Assembly: GCF_003945595.2 (NCBI RefSeq) | Contig: NW_024104349.1 | Span: 558,001 to 622,000, forward strand | Direction of reading: 5' to 3' | Length of the DNA stretch: 64,000 bases | Source: Pipra filicauda | Lineage: Eukaryota; Chordata; Aves; Passeriformes; Pipridae | Shown here: piece by piece, positions 12,683 to 24,420 of the stretch | Layout of the letters: each line of letters begins with the position of its first letter | Numbering within the stretch: position 1 is the first letter of the stretch | Position numbers and translations under genes: made by a program | Notes under the pieces: generated by a model | Databases searched by the model: none | Told to the model about the DNA's origin: nothing | Seen by the model: the letters and a program-made list of their open reading frames with translations, nothing else

Positions 12683-15600
12683 TCATGAGCCATGTGGTGG
12701 GGATGGCTGGCTGCTCATAGCACAAAATATGTGCTCCTGCGCTGAAGCTCAGAGCAGGACATGTCCCAGCACTGGGTGACACAAGGCCACCCACCAAACA
12801 GAGAAATGCTGAAGAATCAGGCTGCTGTGTGGGGAATTCCCTTGGAGGCAGGGCAGCACCACAGCTTTGGTTACAGCTTCTGCTCAGCATTTCTGGTCAG
12901 AGCAACATGCAGATCCAGGGGCTGCCTGGAGGTGGAAAGCAGGGGACAGATCCAGGGGACGGATCTGCAGGACAAAGGGCATCACCATAGAGGGGGAAAG
13001 ATGTGCTGGGGGAACAAGTGCAGAGGCTGCTTGGCAGCAGAGTGGAATCAGATACAGCTCACACCTGAATGCCAAGGAGCACACTGTGGAGGAAAAGAAG
13101 GAATTGTGGATTTCATGATTCATAGTGCCAAGATCTAGACCTGAAAAGCTGCATCCCATCACACAAATACTGTACATATGGCAGTTGTGCCCCAAGGTCT
13201 CGGGCACAGATCAGACCTGTTGTGCCTGGCAGTGCACACACATTTATTTTAAGACAGTCCTTGCTACCAAGGGCTTAGAATGGACACAGAATGGTATTTT
13301 TAACAAAAGCACAATAACTGCCACAACTAAAATGAAAACAAAGCTATAATTTGGACAGCTTGACAGTGTGTGAAGGCCTTCTGTAGAGAAATGTAACTCA
13401 CAGGATTTTTCACATTTGAGGCGTTCTGTTGAATCCATGGGTATCTCCCTAACATATAGAAAAAAAGAACCCTTCTTTATTTGCTCCAAAGCTGTGTTTG
13501 TACAGCAACTGCTGAAGAAAGACCTTCTTCCTTCCACAACCAAATAAAATGATCCCTTTGGTTATTTATAGTCCTCATGGCCCAAAGACATCACTTGGCT
13601 CTCTACCACAAGCCCAGCCATGTGTTACTATATTAAAAAATGTGAAAATGTAATTATGGGGTACTCAAGCCAGTGTCTGCAGACAAAACCTGCCAGGAGG
13701 AAGAGACAGGAAACGTGTGCCCTTCGGAGCTGCACGCGGCCTTCCCACCTCAGGACTCCACCAGGGCTGAAAGAGGAGGGATGGGAGGTTGGCTCTGCAG
13801 CACAGCAAAGTCACATCTGCCTTTCAGCAGAAACCAGCCTGCTGTAAACTGCAAGTGCAATCCTGACCAAAAGGAAAAAAAAAATCAGATTCCCTCCCTG
13901 CCAACTCCGAGAGCCGCATCATTTACGCTTGGTCACACTGAGAGCCACCCTGTCTGCCCACAGAGGGGAAGAGGGAGCAGGGTAGGATGCAGCAGGACTT
14001 ACCTCCCCTGCACAAGCCTCTTGCATCTGTCTGGGAGCTTTGCCCTCTGTGGTGAAGCAATTTCTTATGCATTCAAATGAAGAGCAGAGCACAGAGACCG
14101 AGTTATTTCCCCCCTCACGTTCTCTTCCAGGTAAAGGGCTGGTGCTCCTGGGACAAAATACTGATCTTGATGTCTTAGCTCTTGTTCATCTTCCCTTCCT
14201 AGTTCCCACCTCTCTTCTCTCCAGCTGCTCATTACTGTCCCTGAGCTGGCAACTCCTACCCACAGCAGGACAGCGGAAGGAAAACCTGTCACCCTTCATG
14301 ATTTAATCCAGCTGGTCCCCACAGGGCTGAAAGCTTCAAGATCTCCACACAGGCTCTGCTCTTCTCCTGAGCTTGGCACCATACCCAGGCACAAATTCTG
14401 GCCAGGGTGACTGTTCACAAGGGTTGGTATGTTTAGGACCCAGAGATCCCCATTCTCCTGCCACCTGTATAGGCATCTCCTCATGGCAGTGGAGGGGGAG
14501 CTGCTGGGAGATGCTCTGGAGCAGGCAAAGCTCCCACCTGATGTGCCTGGCAAGTCTGTCCACGAGTGGATCACCTTTAACTTTAATATGTGACTCCTGG
14601 TTCACACAGGGGTGGGGTGGAAACAGAGTTCCCCAGGAGTTAAGCTGAGACAAATCCAGGCACAGCACCACTTTCTCCAAGGCCCCAGGACACCCACACA
14701 AGTAGCTGGTGAAGAGTGAAGGAATGAAAAAAGAAAAAGCGCTTTTCCTCAGGGCACATGAGCTCTCACAGGAAACTTTAGAGAAACTCTGGGGGAGGGA
14801 TAAGTCATTTGGATGATGAATCGCCCACCGGCCCTCCACAGTAATTTCCAATCAAACTGTCTTTAGGAGGCTTCCCTTGGAGCAGAGCACAAAACCCTCT
14901 TCTAAATACACACAGTCTCAGGGTGAAGAAGCTGGATGTATGACCTCAGAGTATATATGTGTGTGTGTATATATATATTTGTGTGTATGTATGACCTATG
15001 TTAACAAAATGCTCATAGCCAGTTGTTCACCTGCTCCTTCCTTCCGACGTCAGTCTCCTGTTTTAGCCAAACCAAAGTCCAGTTTGTCCCTCACCACCAA
15101 ACATTCATTGACAAAAAGGTGTTTATTTCCTGTCAGAGAGGAAGGCAAGAGAAGTTCTCCCAACCCAGCACTGCCAAGGCAGCCACTGAGGGGCTGATAA
15201 GGGAGAGTTTTACCCATTTTCAGCGGAAAACAACCCAGCTTTCCATACTGTCCAACCAAAGCCAAGCTCCCCTCTGCAACGCTCACTTCGTAAACCTCCT
15301 GCCAGGCTCATTCCTTTGGGAGTTGGCAATAAATCTGCAAGTTTCAACTTTTTGCACAGTCTGATTCTGTGATTAATGAGATTAAATCCTTGCCAGTGGA
15401 AGATGAAGCACCAGGATGTTCGTGTACCCTCACACCACTCATACCCAAACCGCTGCCTTGTCCATTCATGCTGCTTGTTTTAGGCTCTCTCAGACCCTGA
15501 CACCCTTCCACGTATCCGGGTTGACAATGCCTCGTTTCTGCCGTGTTTCCCCCAAATTTCCTGCTCCGGCCAGTGCCGGTGGGACCTTTCCAACGCAGTA

Positions 15601-15972
15601 TCGGCAGTGCCACCTTCTGGCCTGCGACACGAATCCCAGCCACCAGCCAGGTCCTGCTGCAGGAAGGCTGGACAACCCTCCCGGCCCCTGAGAGGGTACA
15701 GCTCGCATGGCCACATGCCAAATTCCACTGGGAGGTGGTCCCCAAGGAATGCCAGCTGCACCGTTCCAGTTCCCAGACCAAGGAGCTGGGAGCACTTGGG
15801 TCCTTACACTGTGCCCAACGCCAGCAATGTGACATGAGCCACTTCTCCCTGTGCCATAACCAGGTGCCACACTTTCCTCCAGCTCCACATAGTTTGGGAA
15901 TCCTCACACTGTTTTCCCCACACAGGAAGATGTATAACAAGGGAATAACTGCCAATTCCCTGCACTATTTTT
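12683..15972. other. Single-copy non-coding DNA with one microsatellite
   Basis: No supported gene in about 3.3 kb. Overlapping frames on both strands (171 codons at 14336-14851 minus, 203 codons at 15344-15955 minus, 172 codons at 15543-16061 plus, the last running into a CR1) show no known domain. The region 15480-15720 is somewhat GC- and CpG-richer than its surroundings. Confidence 0.5.
14950..14993. repeat. Mixed (TG)n/(TA)n microsatellite
   Basis: Alternating purine-pyrimidine run of TATATGTG, GTGTATATATAT and TTGTGTGTATG type, about 44 bases. It is likely length-polymorphic. Confidence 0.9.
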
Positions 15973-16280
15973 ATAGAATCCCAGAATGGTTTGGGTTGGA
16001 AGGGATTTTAAAGCCCATCTCAATCCAACCCCCTGCCATGGGCAGGGACACCTTCCACTAGCCCAGGTTGCTCCAAGCCCTGTCCAGCCTGGCCTGGAAC
16101 ACTTCCAGGGATGGGGCAGCCACAGCTTCTCTGAGCAACCTGTGCCAGGGCCTCACCACCCTCACAGCCAGGAATTTCTTCCTAATATCCCATCTAAATC
16201 ACCCCTCTTTTAGTTTAAAATGGTGCTCTCTTGTTCTATCACTATCCCCCCGTGTAAAAAGTCACTATCCATCTTTACAT
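15973..16280 (-). mobile_element. CR1 non-LTR retrotransposon tail, avian type
   Basis: Full order of reversed CR1 3' blocks: ATAGAATCCCAGAATGGTTT, GGGTTGGAAGGGA, GCCATGGGCAGGGACACC, TCCAGGGATGGGGCAGCCAC, GCCTCACCACCCTC, AATTTCTTCCTAATATCC. It ends at the GTAAAAAGTCACTATCCATC block. Few differences from the other long copies suggest a relatively young insertion. Confidence 0.95.
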
Positions 16281-16740
16281 TTTTTGGCCTGGCATCCCAG
16301 GATTTAGAAATAGGATGTATTTCTTGCTCCCAAGTATCCACGTGTGAGCTATACTCCAGTTCCCTGTGTCCTGAAAGGAGCAGCCACTCTGCAAACAGCA
16401 GCAACCCTACGTTCATTTTAAATGCTTATGGCTCTCACCTGGCTCTGGAGGTACTTCACACCTTCTGCCTATTGACAGGTGTCTTCTTCCTATCCAGGAG
16501 AACCTCAGATCCGTGCCCTGAGGTGCAGCACCATCAGCCACAGGAGGGGGAAAATGTGTTTTGAAGGAGCATGTCTGCAAGTTGTTCGCCGGACTTGAGT
16601 ATTTATGCTCTACATTATTTACAGCCACACTAAAAAATGAAGTGCTTCGTGGAGCTTCTCTGTGGGTTTTGGCCACATGGAACAAATGTGATTTCCTGAT
16701 GCTTGTATCACCCTGGCAGCGTTTCAGCAATTCCAGTGCA

Positions 16741-17080
16741 TCTCTCTAAAGAAAGACTTAATGCTCGTTTATTATAGGCCCCATTACACCGCTGGCAGTG
16801 GCTGAAGGGGACTTGATTTTGGCAGAAATGTCATTTACACCCACCTTATGTCCTTTTTACGGCGTCCTGATCTGGTATAAAAGAGAGACAGTGTATTGTA
16901 CAGCTCCAGCTTGCATCCTGGAAGCCAGAAGTTTTCCACTGACCCTGGCTCTGGTGAGCTGGGAAGACGATTCAAAGGAAGAGCCTCGTCTCCTCTAATA
17001 GACTTATTTTTCCCTGTCTTGCATCTATCAAGCCCTTTATAAAGATATATTAGAAAAACAGGGAAAGATAATAGAGCAGA
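16741..17080. promoter_or_regulatory. Candidate conserved non-coding element
   Basis: Unique sequence with TTTATTATAGGCC, TTTTTACGGCG, GGTATAAAAG and repeated GATAA/TTATC-type cores near 17035-17075. No repeat family is recognised and no long credible frame is present. Judged by texture only. Confidence 0.35.
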
Positions 17081-17198
17081 AGCAGAACTTGTGCTGGAAG
17101 GGACTGAGTTCACTCTCTGTATGGGGGATATGTAGCTATGGCACCTGGAAGAGGCCTGGGGGATTGCAAGCTATGCATTCCTGGTGGGACACAGTGCT

Positions 17199-17262
17199 GG
17201 GAATTCCTGCCTGGAGAAGGCTGGTTCACTGGGAACCCCTGCCTGGTGAAGGCTTGTTCAAA
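17199..17262. repeat. Two-copy 32-bp tandem duplication
   Basis: Two adjacent 32-base units share the core CCTGCCTGG(A/T)GAAGGCT(G/T)GTTCA. The second copy differs by several substitutions, so the duplication is not recent. Confidence 0.75.
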
Positions 17263-17532
17263 GATGACACACTTCTCTGTTCTCTGGTATGACATCATGA
17301 AGTGTTCAAAACCCCTGTTTGTGATTCAAACCCAAAGGGATAACACTCCTCCTGGTGCTGTTGCAAGGAAGCCATGGATTTGCCATGTGCCCTTGGGAAT
17401 TTCATCCCTGCCCTCTAAACCAGACAGGAATCCTTCCTTCCTCTCCATTTGCTTCTTCAGCCTGGAAGCTCTAGGAGGCAGAGGTTGCCTCCTACACACA
17501 TGGACCACGCCTGGCACAGCGACTCCGATCTT

Positions 17533-17772
17533 CACAGAATCACAGAATCATGGAATACACTGAGTTGGAAAGGACCCACAAGGATCATCCAGTCCAACTC
17601 CTGGCCCTGCACAGGACACCTCAACAATCCCACCCTGTCCCTGAGAGCATTGTCCAAACACTCCTTGAGCTCTGGCAGCCTTGGGGCTGTGACCACTACC
17701 ATGGAGAGCCTGTTCAGTGCCCAACTACCCTCTGGGGGAAGAACCTTTTCCCTTTTCCTAATCCTTAATATT
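17533..17772 (-). mobile_element. CR1 tail, GGACCCACAAGG subfamily
   Basis: It opens with CACAGAATCACAGAATCATG, then GAGTTGGAAAGGACCCACAA and AGTCCAACTCCTGGCCCTGC, then the GCCTGTTCAGTGCCC and CACTACCATGGAGAG blocks seen in this CR1 branch. The tail type differs from that of the dominant copies, so at least two CR1 lineages have inserted here. Confidence 0.92.
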
Positions 17773-18549
17773 CCTAATATCTTGGCTGGCCACTGCTGTA
17801 GCACACAATAATATTTGGATGAGGAGAGTTTACACATGTGGGAAGTCCCACTGGCTTCCAGGAGAAGTCTCCCGGCTTAGCCTGGGAACTGCGACTGGGA
17901 GATGTTATCATAACAAAACACAGCCTTTATCTCCCACTGGGAAATCTTCCAGTTTCCTTTTTTTTTTTTTTTGGAACCTTACCCATCCCTTTGTAAGATA
18001 TATATATATTTTAAAAAATTAAGAACTTCCCGAACTGAACCCATTTTTCTGAATATGATTTTAAAAATCATGCACAATTTTTGGGATGAATGGGCAGAAT
18101 TCCAATCAAGCTATCACCACTGCAATTAAGGTGATTTTTCCATCCTAATATATCCCTGACATGGAAAGAAATTACACTATCACTGTATAAAGCTGTTTTG
18201 ATAGATCAGTTCCCTCACTGAGCATATTTTATACTCATCAAAACTATTTATACATCCTCACATAACAGAGCTATTCTAGGAATTTCAAATCTGAATTATA
18301 ATATTAGTCATTCTTGAAGGAACAAACACATGCAGTATCCTTAATAATGCAAAGCACAAATTCCTATGAAGAAAATTATTCCCATTTTTTCCTGCTCTTG
18401 TGCACACATGCACACACACCCACATGCCTGCATGGCTCACACATCCAAAGATTCCACTAAACCTAAGTGAAGAGCAAAGGGAAGCAGTTTCAGGCTATTT
18501 TTAAACGTGCACGCTCTAAACACGCACCAAATCCAAACTCCTTAACATA
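17773..18549. other. Single-copy AT-rich DNA
   Basis: No gene is seen. A 15-base T run lies at 17958-17972, and a short TATATATAT run near 18000-18009 separates featureless AT-rich sequence. Confidence 0.5.
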
Positions 18550-18668
18550 TGCTCTTAAGAGCTTTTGGAAAATCCAGCTTAAGGGAATTAGGCACTCGGA
18601 TCTAATTGAATTTCAGTGCGATATGGACACCTAAGTCCTTGAAGCTCCTTTGGAAACTCCTGTCTTAT
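18550..18668. repeat. Ancient amniote palindromic repeat remnant
   Basis: Left arm: AGCTTAAGGGAATTAGGCAC. Right arm: CACCTAAGTCCTTGAAGCTC. They are imperfect reverse complements flanking TAATTGAATTTCAGTGC. This matches a dispersed repeat I know from turtle and crocodilian genomes (GGGAGTTAGGCACCTAAAT ... TTTGAAAATCCCA); I cannot give its family name with certainty. The terminally inverted layout suggests a non-autonomous DNA-transposon-like (MITE) origin. A perfect 12-base palindrome GCTCTTAAGAGC sits at its left edge (18551-18562). Confidence 0.6.
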
Positions 18669-18669
18669 C

Positions 18670-19110
18670 CAATCCAGGGTTCATTTTCCAGCTGAGAAAT
18701 ACCTTAGTAATGGTACACTTAACACTCAACAGCCATTTGACCTATTTTACTAATGTGTTTGGGAAGGAGGTTAATTAACAGTGGATAGCCATATCCTTAA
18801 GCTTAATTTTTCCAACAACCCCGCTCATAAAAGGAAAAATTGAGTACATATTAAAGGAAGCAAGCAATTAAGTTGCACAAATAGTGAGCTCATTGAACTG
18901 CAGCTGACTTCTATCATGTCAAAGAACAACTAAACACAGAAGCAATGAAAAGATTGTTGCCACGACCGCCACTGAGAACTGCCTGGCAATAAAGATGAAT
19001 AACTTCCTACTCGAAGATTACTGATTAAAGCTCTTAGAAACCAAAAGGTTAGACATAGGCATATCTGGAGCAAAATATTTTAATGCATGTTTGGCAGATT
19101 CTGTAACGTA
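18670..19110. promoter_or_regulatory. Candidate conserved non-coding element
   Basis: Unique AT-rich sequence between the palindromic repeat and a CR1, with GGTTAATTAACAG near 18770, CCTTAAGCTTAATTTTTCC near 18796, and GATTACTGATTAAAGC near 19015. There is no frame of interest and no repeat signature. Judged by texture only. Confidence 0.35.
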
Positions 19111-19345
19111 TTTACAGTGGATTTAAAGCAAAGATTTACATAACTCCGGTAAACTCTGCTTTAAGGAGCCTTTAAAATCACGGCGGTTCCAAACATCACA
19201 AGTCCAGGGGTAACTGGTTCGGGCTGGTGCCTTGGGGAAGGAGCTACCCCTGCTGCTTCCTAAAGACAGAGGTGGGGAAATGGAAGGCTGAGTATTCATA
19301 GGCCTGAGCTCACTGTGGGAGGGAACTGGGCTTAGATGGATAAAA

Positions 19346-19542
19346 CCCAGAATGCAGAATGGATAAGGTTGGAAGGGGCCACTGGAAGTCACCCAGTCCA
19401 ACCTCCCTGCTCCAGCAGGGTCCCCCGGTGCATGTCACTCAGGATTGTGTCCAGGGGGCTTTGGAATATCTCCAGGAGAGGAAACTCACTCCACAAACAT
19501 CTCTGGGCAGCCTGTTGCAGTGCTCAATCACCTCAATGGTGT
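19346..19542 (-). mobile_element. CR1 tail, older chicken-like subfamily
   Basis: Reversed blocks GGTTGGAAGGGGCCACTGGA, CCCAGTCCAACCTCCCTGCT, CAGGGTCCCCCGGTGCA and TTTGGAATATCTCCAGGAGA, then GGGCAGCCTGTTGCAGTGCT. These follow the CR1 branch whose tail includes 'AATATCTCCAG...GAGACTCCACCA'. The octamer end is degraded (AATGCAGAATGG). Three CR1 lineages are therefore represented in the window. Confidence 0.85.
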
Positions 19543-22204
19543 CTACAAAACATCAGGCCAGCACGGGATGGACCATTTCCATCGGGCTCCATGGCAGAAC
19601 TTATTATCAACCCCAAGGACAGGGCAACACAGAGATGGACACCCCCAGAACCTCACTGCAGAGATGGAGCTCTCAGCTGAGGAAAATTCTGCTCCCCAAT
19701 CCATAGAAATACAGTTAAGCAAGATCAGGAGGGATGTCCTCATTTCTCCCTTATCTATACCAACAAGATCAGCAACTTGGGAGCAAAATCCCTCAGAGCA
19801 CTGTTTCACAGACTTTTCCCCCCATTTCTTACTATGCTTCCTTGGAGTGTTTCCCCAGAAACATTGCTTGAAAACCTATTTTGGTTTTAATGCTGACATT
19901 GCACAGTGTGTCCCTGATGGAAATGCTTCCATGCACCCAGATGATGGGTGTTTCTGCTTCACCTGGCCCACCACAGCTATAACAGCCAAAATCCAGTGCC
20001 CCACAAGAACCACTGGGACAGTTGCTCCACTAGCACATCAGCAAACCTCCCATTTCAGTAATTTCTAAATGAAAAAGAGGCAGACCAGGCAGTTCAGGAG
20101 AGAACTGGTTGGGAACAGTGTGTCTGTCCCAGAGCAGCTCTCCTGGGACGTGCCCATAAGGAGGAGCTTTGCAGCACAGAGATGTTCCTCCTACTCTACA
20201 ACACAACTTCCAGCAATGCCACTTAACTTTTCAGCCCTTTAAAGTTTTCACACAGGAGTCCAGGCCATGCACTAGAAAAATCTAAATGTAATGACAGCAA
20301 CTGTGCTTTTCCTTGTGACATCCCACAGAATTCTGTAGAGGCAAACTGTGGCCACCTCCTTTTCCTGCATTCCAAGACTCCCTGCACCACTGTCTGGAAG
20401 CCACTGGCCCAAACAGATGTGCACAGACAGGGGAGAGACATCAAACAAAAGGGTCAGGCTCCAGTGGTGGAATGAGGGCAATGAACTATGCAGAAATGCA
20501 GGGGAAAGGACTGGAAAGGCACTTTGGCTGGGAACTGACAGTGAGAACGTTCAGGCAGAAGACTCAGGAAAATTTTATTCAGATAAGTTCTGATTATTTG
20601 CCGTCTGTGACTAAATATGAGGCACCTGCAAATGCAATAGAGCAAGAATCTACAAAGCAGAAAAGCTGCTTCATCCAGAGGCCAGGACGACTGGCTTTGT
20701 GGAGCAAAGACACTTCATTTTAGGTAGACAATCTATGTGCAGTTCCCTGACAAATGACCTTAAATATGGTTTTATGCTCTTAGCCCTCCCTTCAAAATAT
20801 TTCTGTGCATTAAAGACATGAATTTTGAGCTCATATTTTTAAACACTGGATCCAAAAACCAGCAAGAAATCTGTGGGCTCGAACAACAATCAGCCTATTG
20901 GCTTTTAAGTGCGTGACCTTTATTTGTCTCACACACCTCCCCCTACTAACTCCTCAAAGTCAACTGGCATCTTCTCCTGAGTTAAGGAGCTTTTGGTACA
21001 AATATATTCTTATTTCCAATCACTGCATGCTGATGGAAGCAAGACTTGCTCTTACAGCTCTTTTCAACCTGACTTGGAAATAAATAACATGGAAAAAGCC
21101 CTTCATTTCCACCTACTTGCTCCTCTTGACTTGTGTCTTTTGGCCCTCAAAACTTTTCTGAATCCACTTTCCCTGCAGTGAATCACACAAGGAAGCAAAA
21201 ACCTTAATTGTAACACGAAAGTTAAACAGCAAGACATGACTTCATTGGACTGGAGATAAAAGGGCAAGGGATGGCTGGATGAGGTGAAAATCCTCATCTT
21301 AATTCACGGGACTTGTTGGGATTGATACAATACAAGCACATGTGAGTACAGGGAAGTGGGGGGCTTTAAATGTTTTTATTTTAGTGCCTTTCCTATCCCC
21401 CTCAGCTGCAACCCTGAGCTTTGGGAACACACTCACACCAAGTTACTAACACAAAGGAACAGGAATTAAGGGTCATGTTGAGCCAGAACAGGTAAGACTT
21501 GCAAATCCAAAGTGCTCACTTACCTGTAGGAAGGTAACAACAAGCATTTAGCCAGCCAAGGAGTGTCTCATTAGCATGAGGGTGACAGTGAGCCTTGGGA
21601 ACATGAAAGAGAGGCAAGATAAAAGGACAGTAGTGGGAAATACAGGAACTCTAATTACATTAGCAGCAGGAAAAAGAAACCCAAGTGGTTTGCAGGGACT
21701 GTGTAACTCGGGGACGAGCACGTGTTACACGTTCCATCTCTGTCCAACACCCACCCTGGCTCAAGCTACACGTTTTCCTGTCTCTAACTTCAGAAATACC
21801 CAATATTGGCCAACATCTTAGAAAAGCATGGCCCCTGATTGTCCCTTCTAGATCTATGATCTATGAATCCTCTCTACATTTATGGGGAGGAAGCAGTTTT
21901 TCAGCAGTTAAGTCTTTTTCTGATAAGGCTAATTTACAGTCTCCCCCCACCAAATGCATTAAATTGTTTTAAAAAAAAAAATTCAGCTTTGCATTTAGCA
22001 TCCACATTCACTGGTCAGTGAGTACTTTGGGCAAAAGAAAGACTGGCACAAGGCATTTCCTATCTGTGGATGTTTAAAAAGGTAAATAGCCGTGGTATTT
22101 TGATCAGCTTTTTCATTTTTTTTCTCACAAATAGTTTAGCCTAAAAATTTCAAATACATCTTTTACTTGGGAGGGTTTTTTCAGTATACTTAAGGCGTGT
22201 CTTC
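19543..22204. other. Single-copy non-coding DNA
   Basis: No supported gene. The longest open frame in the window (207 codons, 19445-20068 plus) begins inside the CR1 at 19346-19542, has no recognised domain and is best read as chance. Confidence 0.55.
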
Positions 22205-22234
22205 ATTTTAAATGAATTTAAATTCATTTAAAAT
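22205..22234. repeat. Perfect 30-bp AT palindrome
   Basis: The 30 bases are an exact inverted repeat centred between 22219 and 22220. The arms are built from ATTTTAAATGAATTT and its reverse complement with no spacer. It is followed directly by two more TTTAAATTTTAAATT units to about 22250. It could extrude as a cruciform, and no known element is attached. Confidence 0.9.
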
Positions 22235-22250
22235 TTTAAATTTTAAATTC

Positions 22251-23840
22251 TATTCCTGTTTGTCAATACATTAAACTGCATTTGTCTATGCAATACTTGG
22301 CTTTGTTCTTGCCAAACTAATTCCTTGGAATATACCCCCTGTGACCAGGAATGCTGGGAGGAAACAAAAGGCATTCCTGCACATCACATGCACGGGGACA
22401 CACCCAGTTCTTCTGGGAAAATTCACATCATCTCAGACCTTTCCATTTCATGTGTCCTAAGTGCACGAATTGCCACTTTTGTGCAGATCAAAAAAGTCAG
22501 ACTGATCAAGAGAGAAGGCAGGAAAGCCAACAAGGCTAAATGAAACATAGTTCTAAAGGAGGTTTTCGTGCTCCTTAAATTAAGGCTTTCGAGTCTGCTT
22601 TCATAGGCTCAGCTTTTCGTATCTTACTAGTCTGACAATGTTGTAAAATCTCCTTGGAACAGATAAAAACTCAAGAGAGAACCATAAAAATAGACATTGA
22701 AATAAATGAAAGGGAAAACCACCCTGTACTACCTCGACCAATTCTGTTGACACGAGCAGCCTTTCTGGAGACCCTGCAAAGCCAGACAAGGACAGATCTC
22801 AGCCACTTTCAACTTAGCAACAGGTTATTGCTCCTGCTGAAGTTGCAGCTACAGCTTCCAGCCAAGGATCAGGGGTTTAGGGCTAAGGTGCAAACTACTT
22901 CATCCATCACAACGGTACCACAACTGGATGAAATAAAGAAAGATGAAGAGAGGTCCCTCAGATGTTCAGTATCCAGCTGATGATAAAGCCTGTCCAAAGG
23001 CCGTAGGAGTGGCACTGCTACTCTTGTGGTTATTCCTTAGGAGGTTTTAATCAATGGCATCTGCAGAACTAACACAAGTAAATGAAAATTATTTTATGGC
23101 TGATTCCATGCTGGGATAACATGGCATGACTGGGTTCCCTGCAGAAAAGGGCTTCTGCAAGAACAGGAAGGAATTTTGCAGAGCCAGAGGAACTTCTGCT
23201 GCTGTTTTGCCTAAAATAAAACTTCAGTTTAAAGATTTGTATTTCTGCTGGAAATCTAAACTTGATCTTGTTGTTTTCCGTGTAACAGTCTTCCCACCAT
23301 GGAAAAGAAGAATGAACCAACACAGCTGAGCCTCTGGGAAGAAAATCACACCCTTCTGAAAGCTGTGTCTGACTCTTTAGCACTGGAAAAATCAGTGGCA
23401 ACAGTTCTGCTCATGCAGCAAGTCCATTATCCAGCTATTTCAGGTAAAATCTGTATCAGCAGACGAAATTTTTTAAAGATGGAATTTAAACTATTTTTAT
23501 ATAATCATCCACCAAATCAACATTCCTGGCAAACAAAGGCCCCCAATACTACCTTCCTCACCAACTGGCTCTTGGAGAGGGACGAGTGAAGAGAGATTCC
23601 ATGTGCTGGTGCTTCTCACCTCCAGGAAAACAGAATGGGAAGAATCTGCTTGTCACACCAGGGGCTGAGGAGGGGGTGGGTAAAAGTCAAATTCATGTCA
23701 TTACTGAAAAGTAACTTTTTGGTATAGGCATTATCCCTGGGCTCATTATGAGGAGCTGTGAACTCAGTTTGACCACTGTGTTGGCGGGAGTTTCTGCAGG
23801 AGTGGGGGGAATCGAAGGGGGAAAAGGATATTAAATATAC
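22251..23840. other. Single-copy DNA with one exon-like segment
   Basis: No recognised gene. A plus-strand open frame of 96 codons starts at 23299 in a near-perfect Kozak context (CCCACCATGG). It is preceded by an AG acceptor at 23287-23288 and crossed by a good donor (CAG/GTAAAA) at 23443/23444. The predicted peptide is not one I recognise. Confidence 0.4.
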
Positions 23841-24420
23841 AGCATTATGATAATAAACAATAAGGTTATTTTAATGCTATTCTAGCGTGGTTTTTCAAGC
23901 AATTTTAAAATTCATATGAAAAAATACATGCACATGAGGAATTTAGGGTTAGATTTCTCCTCTCTCCCCTCCCTGCCTGCAGCTGCTCCGTTTCTCCCGG
24001 CCTGCCCTGTCTGCAGAGCGACGTGGAGCTGTGAGTAGTTTATCTTCAGAGCTGTTTTGCTGGTTTGTTTGTGTTTAGCTGAAGCCCTGATCCTCTCTGG
24101 TTAGCGTCTTTCACTGGTAATTACAGGCAGTGTACCGTGAAAAGGTTAGTTTGGTCAGTGGAGCAGAGGGTTGGGCGGGGGGAGAGGGTTAGGAGAGTTT
24201 ATCAACTGATCAGAGATGCCTTGTTGGCGCTCATCCTTTGTAAACAATAAGAAATGTCAGCGTGGCTGGTTGCTGTCACTGCTGACAGTATAAAGAGCAG
24301 AGAGTGTAGCATTCTTTTGGGAAGCTGGTTTACTGGGAGAGGAAACAAGGCTACGGGATGAAGGCACTTGGTGGATATCCGAGTACCTTGGGAAAAGAGA
24401 GGAGTTTGGGCTTCTCACTC
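23841..24420. promoter_or_regulatory. Candidate conserved non-coding element with FOX/SOX/MEIS-like cores
   Basis: It contains ATAATAAACAATAAGG near 23850 and TGTAAACA at 24239-24246 overlapping AACAAT (FOX- and SOX-type cores). A TGACAG/CTGTCA inverted pair (MEIS/TGIF type, CTGTCACTGCTGACAG at 24273-24288) stands immediately before TATAAAG. Repeat-free with no coding frame. Motif matches of this length are individually expected by chance; it is their packing within about 50 bases that is suggestive. Confidence 0.45.

Noticed and set aside
15344..15955. 203-codon minus-strand frame
   Set aside because: Several overlapping frames on both strands in a GC-richer patch; no domain, no splice context.
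19445..20068. Longest open frame (207 codons, plus strand)
   Set aside because: It begins inside a CR1 tail, has no recognisable domain, and overlaps other frames. Consistent with chance.
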